From the NCBI RefSeq assembly GCF_001262015.1, contig NZ_CP012075.1, positions 930,001-994,000 on the forward strand: a DNA stretch of 64,000 nt, read 5' to 3'. Source of the DNA: Prevotella fusca JCM 17724 (GTDB lineage Bacteria; Bacteroidota; Bacteroidia; Bacteroidales; Bacteroidaceae). A program made the position numbers and the translations under genes. Under the pieces are notes generated by a model, which had not been told where the DNA came from, searched no databases, and was given only the letters and a program-made list of their open reading frames with translations. Positions 1 to 8,213 of this stretch are shown here, one piece after another. How positions within the stretch are numbered: the stretch's first letter is position 1; every line of letters begins with the position of its first letter.

Positions 1-263
1 TCACTGAGATAAATTAAGGTCTCAATAGCTTTATCTTGCTTATCGTCCAAATACATTCGCCCCAATTCATTGAATGCGGTAATCACCGATAAATGTTGTC
101 CGTTATCCATTTGTGATGGTGACTTCCACAAGAGAAATGGGTCAACATATAGAGGTATATCTTCGTCCATATATGGGATAGCGAAGTCTACCTTGCTTTG
201 TAACAAGGGAATTCCATAATGATCAGATAATCGAGGTCGAATAAAATCTGTTGTATCAACCAT
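1..263 (-). CDS. Hypothetical protein, last visible gene of the R-M operon (3' end outside window)
   Basis: Reading the minus strand from an ATG at 263 gives an open frame through the window edge, about 87 residues, beginning MVDTTDFIRPRLSDHYGIP. It contains a DPFLLWKSP stretch but no motif I can tie to a family. It follows the NERD gene by only 10 bp on the same strand, so it is probably co-transcribed with the restriction-modification genes and may belong to the same defence unit. The C-terminus is missing, so catalytic motifs could lie beyond the edge. Function unknown. Confidence 0.7.
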   Translation of the reverse strand, partial: MVDTTDFIRPRLSDHYGIPLLQSKVDFAIPYMDEDIPLYVDPFLLWKSPSQMDNGQHLSVITAFNELGRMYLDDKQDKAIETLIYLS

Positions 264-273
264 AATATTTTTA

Positions 274-1008
274 TTAACGGTTAGATGTAAACTTGCACCT
301 TGGATAGTTAGAACACCCAAAGAAACATCCGTATCTACCTTGCCTTTCTACAAGTCGTCCTCCGCACCTTGGGCATACACCGTGTTGGATTTTATTTTGG
401 CTATCGTATTGCTTGCGAAGTGCATTGTACTTGTGTTCGCATGTAGCACCTTTTTCCAAAGTCTTGCTATTGCTCTCAATGATACTAATAATTTTCTCTT
501 TAATCTCTTGGCTAATTGCAGGAATTTTATATTGCAAAATTGCATCTTTTAAGCGGCAACGATTCACCACAATATGGGTGTTAACATTTACCTTCAGTTC
601 TGCCTCGTTGTTGAAGCACACAATCGGAATAAATGGAATGTTCCCTAAATCTTTCAGCATGAACTTCAAGAAACGCACATGGCCATCATTTTGCAGAAGT
701 GGGCTGTAAAAGGTTGACTTGTGTCCGTATATGCTTTGCGTCCAATATTCGGTGCTCTCCCCACCGAAAATCCAACCTTTATAGCCTTTGGTCTCAATTA
801 CAAACACGGCATAGGGTGATACCACAATATGATCAATTTGTGTTGACCTACCATTGCTCATGAAGAGAACATTGTCTATGACATGATACTCTTCAGGTAG
901 TTGCGTTAGCTTATGATGCACCATTTTCTCTGCAATCTTACCTTTGTTGAAACGAAGGTAAAGGATTGCGGAGAAAATTAGCAGTGGTATGAGTGTAACT
1001 ATTATCAT
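274..1008 (-). CDS. NERD-domain nuclease-like protein with C-terminal zinc ribbon
   Basis: 244 residues. A single N-terminal membrane segment (about residues 2-19) precedes a NERD (nuclease-related) domain at about 22-135. The PD-(D/E)XK-like core is visible as E27, the IDH motif with D59, and ETK with E72 and K74. The C-terminus is a topoisomerase-type C4 zinc ribbon (CPRC at 212-215, GCSNYPRC at 231-238). NERD proteins are generally linked to DNA processing. The gene starts 27 bp after the second methyltransferase in the same orientation and is followed 10 bp later by an unknown gene, so it is probably part of the R-M operon. An accessory nuclease role is inference; the membrane anchor suggests it acts at the inner membrane face. 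Confidence 0.85.
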   Translation of the reverse strand: MIIVTLIPLLIFSAILYLRFNKGKIAEKMVHHKLTQLPEEYHVIDNVLFMSNGRSTQIDHIVVSPYAVFVIETKGYKGWIFGGESTEYWTQSIYGHKSTFYSPLLQNDGHVRFLKFMLKDLGNIPFIPIVCFNNEAELKVNVNTHIVVNRCRLKDAILQYKIPAISQEIKEKIISIIESNSKTLEKGATCEHKYNALRKQYDSQNKIQHGVCPRCGGRLVERQGRYGCFFGCSNYPRCKFTSNR

Positions 1009-1035
1009 ATTGTTACAGAGGGTGTACTATCTGTT

Positions 1036-2418
1036 TTATATCACAAGGTTTATGTCTGTACTACTAATATGTGGAATAGGCTCATTTGTCCCTTCTAACA
1101 TATACACTAAAGACGGTTTCTTGCTCTTTGTGCCTTTTGCTTTGTCAAGTCCAACAGACTCTACAATATAGTAGCCGATAACTCGCTCCTTGTCGTGCAA
1201 AACCAAGCGACTAATACTGAGCAATTCAGGATGCTCTTCTATGTCAGAATCGCTAATTCCATATTTGAACTGCATGTGCTTGAAGATATTTTTGTTTTCG
1301 GTCTTGCTACAATATGCAATCAAAGTGCCTCGATTATGCTTTGAGAAGTATAGAGCTTTCGGCTCAAAGAGGGACAATTGAATCCATACTCCATTTGTTT
1401 CTTCCTCTTCTAAACTTTGGTATTTGTGAACTAAAGGTAAGGGGGCTTGCTTTGAAACACATTTAACAAGTGTATGGGCTATGTGCCACATCATAACTGG
1501 TGGCACTGCATTACCGATTGCCTTGTATTGTCTTATCTGTGACACAGAATCAAACTGGAAAGTGTCGGGGAACGACTGTATACGTGCCGCCTCACGAGAA
1601 GAGAATCTTCTGTAACGCTCACCAATCATATAGACGGGGTCTGTGCTGTTTAGGCTTACTTTTGCAAGGTGTGCACTTATCGTATTACACGGCTCATCAA
1701 GTTGCATGGCTCGTCCTTTGTTCATCTTTTGACGAACAGCCATCATGCCAGCAACAGCCTTTTCACTGAAGAATAATGATTCGTCGGTGTCGGATTCTTG
1801 CGAAATGACATCACGCAAAACCTTTCTGTCTGCCTGTTTGACTTTTGCTGGATAGGAAAATTTATGGTAGTCTTCAAAATCCCGAAAACCAATGATGATG
1901 ACACGCTCTCGTTTTTGAGGAACGCCATATTCCGAAGCATTGAGCAGTTTATGTACAACGGTATAGCCAGCTGCCTTAAACTCGCTCATAATCATAGGGA
2001 AGGCTTGCCCTTTATTAGCAGAGAGTAATCCCTTGACATTCTCTGCAATAAAGAAACGAGGTTGACGCTCCTTTAAGATTTTTACCATCTCAAAGAAGAG
2101 CATTCCCCTTTCGTCCTTATATCCCAAGCGTGGCGGATTTTGTGCAGAAATAGAAAATGACTGACAAGGGAAACCGCCAATAAGCATATCGAAGTCTGGT
2201 ATCTCGTTGATGTCAATATCGCGTACATCTTTGACGATGCACTTATGTTCAAAGTTGGCATTATATATTTGAGTACAGTAATTGTCGTTGTCAACGGAGT
2301 AGACAATTTCAAACGGATTCTTCTTATACTCTTTTCCAAGATAAGAGAAACCGCCCAACACGCCTAAGTCCATGCCACCACATCCACAAAACAGCGAGGC
2401 TACTTTTATCTTTTCCAT
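1036..2418 (-). CDS. DNA (cytosine-5) methyltransferase, second of the operon
   Basis: 460 residues. All main C5-MTase motifs are visible: SAM-binding ASLFCGCGGMDLG (7-19), catalytic GGFPCQSFS with C85, ENVKGL, QKRERVIIIGF, and the late motifs REAARIQSFPDTF and YKAIGNAVPP. About 120 residues follow motif X, longer than a minimal enzyme, with no recognised domain. It would methylate cytosine in DNA using S-adenosylmethionine. The start overlaps the end of the endonuclease gene by 13 bp, implying translational coupling. Two C5 methyltransferases around one endonuclease are typical of systems with asymmetric sites, where each strand needs its own enzyme. The recognition sequence cannot be read from the protein. 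Confidence 0.95.
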   Translation of the reverse strand: MEKIKVASLFCGCGGMDLGVLGGFSYLGKEYKKNPFEIVYSVDNDNYCTQIYNANFEHKCIVKDVRDIDINEIPDFDMLIGGFPCQSFSISAQNPPRLGYKDERGMLFFEMVKILKERQPRFFIAENVKGLLSANKGQAFPMIMSEFKAAGYTVVHKLLNASEYGVPQKRERVIIIGFRDFEDYHKFSYPAKVKQADRKVLRDVISQESDTDESLFFSEKAVAGMMAVRQKMNKGRAMQLDEPCNTISAHLAKVSLNSTDPVYMIGERYRRFSSREAARIQSFPDTFQFDSVSQIRQYKAIGNAVPPVMMWHIAHTLVKCVSKQAPLPLVHKYQSLEEEETNGVWIQLSLFEPKALYFSKHNRGTLIAYCSKTENKNIFKHMQFKYGISDSDIEEHPELLSISRLVLHDKERVIGYYIVESVGLDKAKGTKSKKPSLVYMLEGTNEPIPHISSTDINLVI

Positions 2419-3893
2419 GCTAAAATTTCTGTTGGTTCAAATATGTTTGAGTCGAAAGAAACTTCCATACCATCACGTGGCATCGCTTCAATCTTATCTG
2501 TCTTGTATAAAGCAACTGGGTTCCTGAGAACAATCAGTACCTTGCTATGCGCACTAAGCATCAAGCGATAGACACAGTAATGCTCTTTGATTGTATTGGC
2601 AACTCGCCACTCGTTTGGCGACATGTGGAAGCCGTACATCTGGATTTTCTGTTTGCTCACAGTTGTCTTTACCTCAATATAGCGGTGGTCCTCGGTTCCA
2701 TCACCCTCAAAGCTATCTATGTCAAAGCCCGGATGGTATGATGGGCTGTCAACAATTTGGACGAGTTTAATAAATTGCTCGCCGTAGCCATTGATTTTCA
2801 AACGCATCTTTTCATGACCGCAAATAATTGCTTCGCCAAGGTTTCCTATGTCCTTTGTCGTTCTATCGCCAGAGACAACATCCTGTATTCTCTCACCGAA
2901 TACAACATCTATTTCATCATCTTGTTGCAGCAGACTTCTGATGTCGGTCTTGAACATATCCGGCTTCATGGAGTCGTTGACGTATGCAAACCAATTTGGC
3001 TCTACAGCTGAAAGACTTGCGGTGTCGAGGTCATTCTGACCATAGAAAGATTCATATCCCTTAAACCAAGTTTTATCCTTGGCAAAGGCCTGAATAGCTT
3101 GGAGCTCATTGCCTTTCAGGTAAAAGTAGCTGCCATTTTTGGTAAGCAAATCGGCAAGCTCCATGTAATCAAGAATGTCTCCAGCATACCTTGTCATATC
3201 ACCCTTTGTGCGTGAAGCACCTGTGAGTGACTTCGTATGTGGGTCGGCTGGGTTATAGTATTTGATTTGATTCTTACGGTTGTCAAGGATGGTCTTGGCA
3301 ACTTGCTTAGGAGAAATCTGCCCACTGGTTACTCGAACATCGTTAAATATGCAGTAGGTGGCTTCCTCGGCTGACAAAGACATCTCCTTTACGCTGTTTT
3401 CGGAACTCAACAGCTCATTACCTGCCAATAATACCTGAATGATGGTCTTGGCTGGTTTGAATCGTATATTCAAATAGATAATGTCCTTCAAGTCCTGTGG
3501 CTTCATGTGCCCACCAGGGAATTGAAATGACATAAGGAAAAGTCTGAAAAACTGAGTGAGGTCTTGGTTCTCGTACAAGAACGTTGCCATTTTGGATGTA
3601 CGAGTAATGTCAGCCTCCTTGTCTTCTACATAGAAGCCAAAGAGTGCTGGGATTTCTGTTCGCCAATTCTGTAAAGTCTTTTCTTCCATATCAATGTTAC
3701 CAGGGAACATCCTTATGGCATTCAAGTACTTCTTATTATAATCCTCACAACTACAATCTGGGATGCGGCAACATTCTCCAGCCATATAAAGAAGAACATT
3801 CTCAATATTGCTTTTGAAGCGTGGTCGTACAAAATGGATTCTATGCCAGTATTTGTCTGGCAGATTATAGTATTTTATTTCTTGCTTGGCCAT
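2406..3893 (-). CDS. Putative type II restriction endonuclease (PD-(D/E)XK, DUF3883-like C-terminus)
   Basis: 495 residues, placed between two C5 methyltransferases and overlapping both (19 bp upstream, 13 bp downstream). The C-terminal third resembles DUF3883 nuclease domains: GNLGEA with E354, GFDID with D391 and YIEVKTT with E407/K409, a plausible PD-(D/E)XK active site. The N-terminal 340 residues have no motif I recognise; they include a cysteine cluster (CCRIPDCSC, about 41-49) and may hold target recognition. Restriction function is inferred from operon position plus the nuclease core. The main alternative is a modification-dependent or accessory nuclease. Confidence 0.75.
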   Translation of the reverse strand: MAKQEIKYYNLPDKYWHRIHFVRPRFKSNIENVLLYMAGECCRIPDCSCEDYNKKYLNAIRMFPGNIDMEEKTLQNWRTEIPALFGFYVEDKEADITRTSKMATFLYENQDLTQFFRLFLMSFQFPGGHMKPQDLKDIIYLNIRFKPAKTIIQVLLAGNELLSSENSVKEMSLSAEEATYCIFNDVRVTSGQISPKQVAKTILDNRKNQIKYYNPADPHTKSLTGASRTKGDMTRYAGDILDYMELADLLTKNGSYFYLKGNELQAIQAFAKDKTWFKGYESFYGQNDLDTASLSAVEPNWFAYVNDSMKPDMFKTDIRSLLQQDDEIDVVFGERIQDVVSGDRTTKDIGNLGEAIICGHEKMRLKINGYGEQFIKLVQIVDSPSYHPGFDIDSFEGDGTEDHRYIEVKTTVSKQKIQMYGFHMSPNEWRVANTIKEHYCVYRLMLSAHSKVLIVLRNPVALYKTDKIEAMPRDGMEVSFDSNIFEPTEILAWKR

Positions 3894-4924
3894 AATGTTT
3901 CTTTCAAATGTTTAGCAATAGCGTTCGCCATCAATGGGGGGACGGCATTGCCGACCTGTTTGTATTGGCTCGTTTTACTGCATGTGAACACAAACGTGTC
4001 TGGAAATGATTGTATTCTTGCACACTCTCTAACTGTTGGAACTCTATTCCATTTGTAGTGAAAGTGATGTCTGTGTCCTGTATCAATGGTTATACTTGGT
4101 GCTTTACTGTTTAAGCGTGTCCATGCGATATGAACTTTTCTTATACCCTGTAAAGATTCGGGCAGGTCTTTGTAGTTGCCGCCGTCAGGAACAAGGTTGA
4201 TAATGTCTATTGTCTTTTGGTTGTGTTCGGTAGTCTCATGATTAAAAACACCACTGCTGTTTGCACGGATAAATTTTTGATAATCGCTCTGAGGCTCTAC
4301 CGCATACTTGTCGCCATCTGTCATAGAGCATTCAGGCAAGTCTGACAATGCTTCACCTGTTGTAACCTTATGCTCTACCTCTGGCAGATTAAAGTCGAAC
4401 TCGCCATTTTTCAAGCCAACGAAAACAGCTCTTCTTCTATTTTGAGGTACGCCATAATTCGAGGCAGTAAGCACCTTGCATTGAACATTGTATCCCAATG
4501 CCTCAAAATCATCAAGGATTGCCTTTTTGATAACACCCTCTCCCATTGACAATATGTTAGGCACATTTTCCATGACAAAAGCCTTGGGCTGGAAATAAGC
4601 AACCATTGCAACAAACCTTTTATAGAGTTGGTTTCGCTCGTCCTCTATTATTCTTTTTCCTGCAACAGAAAAACCCTGACAAGGAGGCCCACCGATAATG
4701 ACATCTACATTATTCGTTTGTATCGCCTCTTCAACTTCTTGTGGTGTCAATGCCAAAAGGTCTGCACACAAGGTTTTCGCACCAGGACGATTATATGCGT
4801 AGGTCTTCAGTGCATCTTGCCAATGGTCTATGGCAATAAGACTTTCAAGACCTGCCATTTCAAATCCAAGCGACAAACCGCCACATCCTGAAAAGAGGTC
4901 AATGAATGTATGTTTCTTGTTCAT
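3875..4924 (-). CDS. DNA (cytosine-5) methyltransferase, first of the operon
   Basis: 349 residues, a compact Dcm-type enzyme. Motifs in order: FIDLFSGCGGLSLGFE (7-22), GGPPCQGFSVAG with catalytic C82, ENVPNI, QNRRRAVFVGL, and RECARIQSFPDTF followed by YKQVGNAVPP. The variable target-recognition region lies between about 190 and 300. It differs clearly from the 460-residue methyltransferase downstream, so the two are not a recent duplication and probably methylate different strands or sites. It lies 14 bp after a 50-residue gene and overlaps the endonuclease gene by 19 bp. Confidence 0.95.
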   Translation of the reverse strand: MNKKHTFIDLFSGCGGLSLGFEMAGLESLIAIDHWQDALKTYAYNRPGAKTLCADLLALTPQEVEEAIQTNNVDVIIGGPPCQGFSVAGKRIIEDERNQLYKRFVAMVAYFQPKAFVMENVPNILSMGEGVIKKAILDDFEALGYNVQCKVLTASNYGVPQNRRRAVFVGLKNGEFDFNLPEVEHKVTTGEALSDLPECSMTDGDKYAVEPQSDYQKFIRANSSGVFNHETTEHNQKTIDIINLVPDGGNYKDLPESLQGIRKVHIAWTRLNSKAPSITIDTGHRHHFHYKWNRVPTVRECARIQSFPDTFVFTCSKTSQYKQVGNAVPPLMANAIAKHLKETLWPSKK

Positions 4925-4938
4925 TCAGTTTCTCTTTA

Positions 4939-5091
4939 TTATTTAATTTCTTTGAGGTTGTCACGTACAATAGTCAAGAAATTCGTCTCGTCATCCAAAT
5001 CTTCTCCTTGAAATTGTTGGTTGAGTGTGGCGATTACATCCTCAATTTTATTTATTTGCTCTTGAAGCAGCATCTGTTTTTCTTCACTCAT
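4939..5091 (-). CDS. 50-residue hypothetical protein coupled to the R-M regulator
   Basis: A short frame from ATG at 5091 to TAA at 4939, starting MSEEKQMLLQEQINKIEDVI. It is acidic and strongly helical by composition, with heptad-like hydrophobic spacing that suggests a small coiled coil. Its start codon overlaps the stop of the upstream regulator in an ATGA arrangement (5088-5091), which favours real, coupled translation. It ends 14 bp before the first methyltransferase. No family recognised; a partner of the regulator or of a methyltransferase is speculation. Confidence 0.6.
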   Translation of the reverse strand: MSEEKQMLLQEQINKIEDVIATLNQQFQGEDLDDETNFLTIVRDNLKEIK

Positions 5092-5321
5092 AAAGCTAAT
5101 CTATTTTCTTCATTATGGTTTATCTCCAAAAGGTCTTTAATATCGACCTTTAATATTTCGGCCAACTCTACCAACTGCAACACAGATGGTTGTATTCTGT
5201 TTGAACGCCAACGTGATATGGTAACCTCAGATAGATTCATCTTTGTCGCCAAGTCGCTATTAGTTAAACATTTGTCAGCCATAAAAACACGCAATCGGTT
5301 TCTGCACGTAGTCTTTGCCAT
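5088..5321 (-). CDS. XRE-family helix-turn-helix regulator, probable R-M controller
   Basis: 77 residues, the size of restriction-modification controller (C) proteins. The HTH is visible at about 18-55: LTNSDLATKMNLSEVTISRW, followed by LVELAEILKVDIKDLL. As the first gene of the operon it is well placed to time methyltransferase and endonuclease expression, as C proteins do. A TAACTTTG -7 box lies at 5347-5354 just upstream. Autoregulation is inferred from family and position; no experimentally defined C-box can be asserted. Confidence 0.85.
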   Translation of the reverse strand: MAKTTCRNRLRVFMADKCLTNSDLATKMNLSEVTISRWRSNRIQPSVLQLVELAEILKVDIKDLLEINHNEENRLAL

Positions 5322-5346
5322 GTCATTTATGATTTTATCTATGCGT

Positions 5347-5354
5347 CAAAGTTA
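5347..5354 (-). promoter_or_regulatory. Probable -7 promoter box of the R-M operon
   Basis: On the minus strand the sequence TAACTTTG fits the Bacteroidetes -7 consensus TAnnTTTG, 25 bp before the regulator start. No clean TTTG -33 box is visible upstream. CAAAGT and ACTTTG form a loose inverted pair across 5347-5384 that might be an operator. Confidence 0.5.
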
Positions 5355-5442
5355 CCACTTTTATTTTATACTTTGGTCATTTTATGATAACCATTTGTCA
5401 TAAACGTGCATTTTTGAATAAAATAGAGGGCAAAATAATAAG

Positions 5443-5478
5443 AAAAACGGCAAGAATGATAAGTTTCTTGCCGTTTAT
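5443..5478. terminator. Hairpin terminator between R-M promoter and phage remnant
   Basis: AAACGGCAAGAA and TTCTTGCCGTTT form a 12-bp perfect stem with a 7-nt loop. The A-rich left flank makes it a candidate terminator for minus-strand transcription coming from the remnant or the tRNA; the right side has only a short T stretch. Confidence 0.55.
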
Positions 5479-5491
5479 GAGGGATTTTAGA

Positions 5492-5876
5492 CTACATCAC
5501 ACCACTAACAGGTACGTTCACGATGTCGTGAACGGGGAATTTCTCGCAGCTGATGTAGAGGGTGTCGAATGCGTCGGAGCCGTCGGTGCGGTGCTCTAAG
5601 AGGTCTTCTTCTGATTCGGCGAGCTTCTCGCCTGACTTGTCCTTGCGGAATCCGTTGCGTCCTCTTGACACTCCTGCCGACTGGATGGCAAGAATAAGGC
5701 CGGGATTGTTGCTACGGCTGAAAAAGGGACATAAGGCGTTGTTTGCCAGCGAAGCCCTTGACCGATGAGCTGGTGCTGCTCGTTGAAACGCATTGGGTTG
5801 CATAGATGACCCACTTCTACCTGCCAGCCGTGGCGTTCAAACTCGTGGATGGGCACGAAAATCCTACTCGTTGGTG
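5492..5876 (-). pseudogene. Frameshifted C-terminal remnant of a phage terminase-like gene
   Basis: Two minus-strand frames join into one protein-like text. The upstream frame reads RIFVPIHEFERHGWQVEVGH and on to PYVPF, then near position 5740 the sense moves to another frame reading SNNPGLILAIQSAGVSRGRN through KSGEKLAESEEDLLEHRTDG and DAFDTLYISCEKFPV, ending in a natural stop at 5492. The wording resembles the nuclease-domain end of large terminases of Bacteroidetes phages, from memory. No intact start or N-terminus exists, and a frameshift interrupts it, so it is dead. It lies beside tRNA-Ser, a common phage integration site. Confidence 0.55.
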
Positions 5877-6067
5877 TGAGGTTTTGTTACGACCAAGAGC
5901 AATAGTATAGTAGTTGATGACAGTCTTATTCTAGTAGCTCTGAATGATACGTAAGAATAGAATCCCTGACATCGTGCCGCAATAAACCATACAAGAAATA
6001 CCGAGAAACTTTTTGGGTGTAATAAAGGGTGTAAATCACGTAATTCGTTGATTTACACCCTTGTTTG

Positions 6068-6152
6068 CGGAGAGAGAGGGATTCGAACCCCCGGTGCCTC
6101 TCAGCACGGCGGTTTTCAAGACCGCTGTAATCGACCACTCTACCATCTCTCC
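6068..6152 (-). tRNA. tRNA-Ser (anticodon TGA)
   Basis: The minus strand folds as a class II tRNA of about 85 nt: acceptor GGAGAGA pairs with TCTCTCC, the anticodon loop reads CTTGAAA (anticodon TGA), a long variable arm follows, and the T arm holds GGTTCGAATCC. CCA is not encoded. A TACCTTTG promoter box lies at 6200-6207. Confidence 0.95.
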
Positions 6153-6199
6153 AGAAAGTAACTTTCGCAGTCTAACTGCTTCTTTGTTGAAAGCGAGTG

Positions 6200-6207
6200 C
6201 AAAGGTA
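6200..6207 (-). promoter_or_regulatory. -7 box of tRNA-Ser
   Basis: TACCTTTG on the minus strand, followed by GCACTCGC. The same TACCTTTGCACTCGC text occurs before the tRNA-Asp pair at 40612-40627, which supports promoter function. Confidence 0.65.
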
Positions 6208-6306
6208 TGGATATTTTTTGAGACCACAAAATATTAGGATGATTAATTTTGGAACAAAACACTTTTTAACCAAAATAACAGATCCCGAATGCCTTGAGGG
6301 TTCATA

Positions 6307-6611
6307 ATAGATAGCAACAAATTAAAGGATGCTACTAAAACAGGTGAGATAACATTCGACAGACCTGAGCCCGTTGAGAATCTTATCACATGGGCTTACG
6401 ACAGCTATGCCCCTACTGCTAATCTTGTTGGTGACAGGCGTACAGTATTATCAGCGACTACGTCGGTCGATCCACCCAAGCATACGATGGCAAAGGTAAC
6501 GTTGTTTGGCTGACCGACTATTACATCTATAGTAACGCCCGCAACCCTTACGGCAGCAGGAAGCTCATTCCTTTACGACAGTCTGGGCAGAATGAGGACG
6601 AAGAAACGTAA
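6307..6611 (+). pseudogene. RHS-repeat protein remnant, frameshifted
   Basis: The first frame reads ITFDRPEPVENLITWAYDSY and ends in the GDR region; near 6440 the sense shifts to a second frame reading AYSIISDYVGRSTQAYDGKG, then NVVWLTDYYIYSNARN and IPLRQSGQNEDEET before a stop at 6611. This matches the conserved end of RHS cores (DYxGxPxxxYDxxGxxVW ... IPFRxQGQYEDxET), which normally continues with LYYNRFRYY. The start is missing, the hallmark tail is cut and a frameshift is present, so this is a decayed fragment of a large polymorphic-toxin or surface protein gene. Confidence 0.7.
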
Positions 6612-6681
6612 GCATCCAACATTATCCGTCTTTCTCCTATTTCATCTCATCACTACCTTTGTGCGAAAAAATGTGGGTCTT

Positions 6682-6923
6682 CCGGAATTTGGAGTGATAA
6701 TAATTAGTTATTAATAATCAACTACTTACACCATTGCTCATATATGTTAAACCCTTTATATACGGAGAATTATAATCATAATGTGCTAATTAGTACTGCA
6801 GGAGTTACTATAACTTATAAATTCACTTCATTTAGTCTAAATCCATTATTAATGAGAAGGTTATGAAGAGATTTTTATCTCAAAATTTGAGTATCATTCA
6901 TAGGTTATCACTCCAAATGTCGG
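6682..6923. repeat. Inverted repeat pair bounding about 240 bp
   Basis: ATTTGGAGTGATAA (6687-6700) and its exact complement TTATCACTCCAAAT (6905-6918) face each other. A related, weaker text (CCCGAAATATGGCGTGAT) follows at about 6967 and another (ATCACTCCAAATTCC) at about 7900. The pair could bound a small non-autonomous element. No gene lies inside. Confidence 0.45.
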
Positions 6924-7007
6924 ATGAACCAAAAATGTTTGCACTCAACGAAACAAATGTGGTTCTCCCGAAATATGGCGTGATGAAGTAAACCTACTCA
7001 TAATAAG

Positions 7008-7617
7008 GGTTCTTCCGTTAAAAGCGTGGACACTTTTCGTATAGCTTTAACAAAAGAACTGAAGTTATGCATTATACAAATAGACAGCCAAGACAGTCTT
7101 GGCTGTCTATCTTTATTATCATCCTCCGACACAGAAAAACTTATCATGTTAACGCTTCGAAAATTTGCAGATAAGACATTGAAAAATCATGACATAATTT
7201 CGGTTAAAGCATCTACAGATAAAGGCAAAAAAACGTGTAAAAAGCAAGTTTGCAACCATCAATAAATCAGTTGGTTATAAGGTCATACAAGAATAAGGTG
7301 CTTAATTGGACTTCAAAAGGGCGTTAGTCAGACCTCAAAAGGGCATCTATTGCAAGTCTATTGGGCGTCTTTTCAAAGCCAAAAGACCATGTGTTGGTTT
7401 TGAACTGCATGAAAATAGTTTACAAACATCGGTTAGTATGGGGATAAGTTATAGAAGACGGAAAACTTGTTAATAGATAGACAAAATATTTATTTGTCTT
7501 TTCTACATTATACCTTTCAACTTGTTCCCCTTTGCAAAACCATCTGTTTTTGGATAGTCATACCATGCAGGTGTATAAGCCTTCATAGATGCAATCTATG
7601 CATTTAACGGAAGAACC
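7008..7617. mobile_element. Non-autonomous transposable element (MITE-like), copy A
   Basis: GGTTCTTCCGTTAAA at 7008-7022 and its exact complement at 7603-7617 form 15-bp terminal inverted repeats. The flanking 8 bp (ATAATAAG left, ATAACAAG right) match at 7 of 8 positions, as expected for a target-site duplication. The TIR sequence and 8-bp duplication are reminiscent of the ISL3 family, from memory. The interior has no transposase; the short open frame at 7026-7265 looks incidental. It carries one 22-bp-phased array (7297-7384). Large parts recur inverted at 17019-17508 and directly at about 61790-62105. Confidence 0.7.
7297..7384 (+). repeat. 22-bp-phased array 1 (4 units)
   Basis: Four consecutive 22-bp units beginning GGTGCTTAATTGG, GGGCGTTAGTC, GGGCATCTATTG and GGGCGTCTTTTC, each ending in an A- or T-rich CAAAA-like tail. 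It lies inside mobile element copy A. Preceded by TCAGTTGGTTATAA, a flank shared with other arrays. Confidence 0.8.
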
Positions 7618-8213
7618 ATAACAAGGCACGCAGAGAAATGGAGAACACGGAGGTGAAAGCAATGTCACAGAGGTACCGATGGCACAAAGAGTGACAAAGG
7701 CATAGCGTCCAGCTTGCTAATAGCTTTGGAAAACAAACGCCATTCAAAGACCTTTGCGGGTAAAGTTCGCAAACGCCCTCCTTTGCTCCACGCACCGACG
7801 GCGCCTCCGTGCCTGCCATAGCTTTGTATCTAATAATCCTCCGTCCACCCTCTGCCTCTGTGTGCCATCTCTTCAATGTTCTAAACTCACGAGGCAAAAC
7901 TCATCACTCCAAATTCCTGAAGACTCATATTAACTCAGCCCATTCAGATTAGTAAGACTTGTTAGCCGACAGGCTATCAAAGTTTAGAGGTACGAACAGC
8001 ATTATCTTCTTCTAATTTGCCTTAAACAGTGTAATGCTTTGTATATAAACAAGTTGGGAGCAGGTGACAGCAGTGCATGTTTCGAGGCATGGCATCTTTG
8101 TTTTAGGTAAAGACAGATGCATAATCTAATTTATCAGTGTCGGGAAGAATGTTATGTATTTGTCGACAGGTTTGTTGATTTTTGTATTTATCCCCAACTT
8201 TTTCCTTATCAAC
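7618..8213. other. Intergenic DNA without a supported gene
   Basis: Contains text of the form GAGAACACGGAGG and CACAGAGG, with complementary GCCTCCGTGCC and CCTCTGCCTCTGTGTGCC, a filler-like repeat. A minus-strand open frame at 7604-7897 has no protein-like character. No RNA gene recognised. Confidence 0.5.

Noticed and set aside
5926-6227. Minus-strand frames across tRNA-Ser
   Set aside because: They read through the tRNA gene and are not coding.
7026-7265. 79-codon frame in mobile element copy A, as a possible transposase
   Set aside because: Too short, no catalytic motif, and copies B and C do not preserve it.
7604-7897. Minus-strand frame of 97 codons
   Set aside because: Built from filler-like GGAGGCACAGAG text; no protein character.
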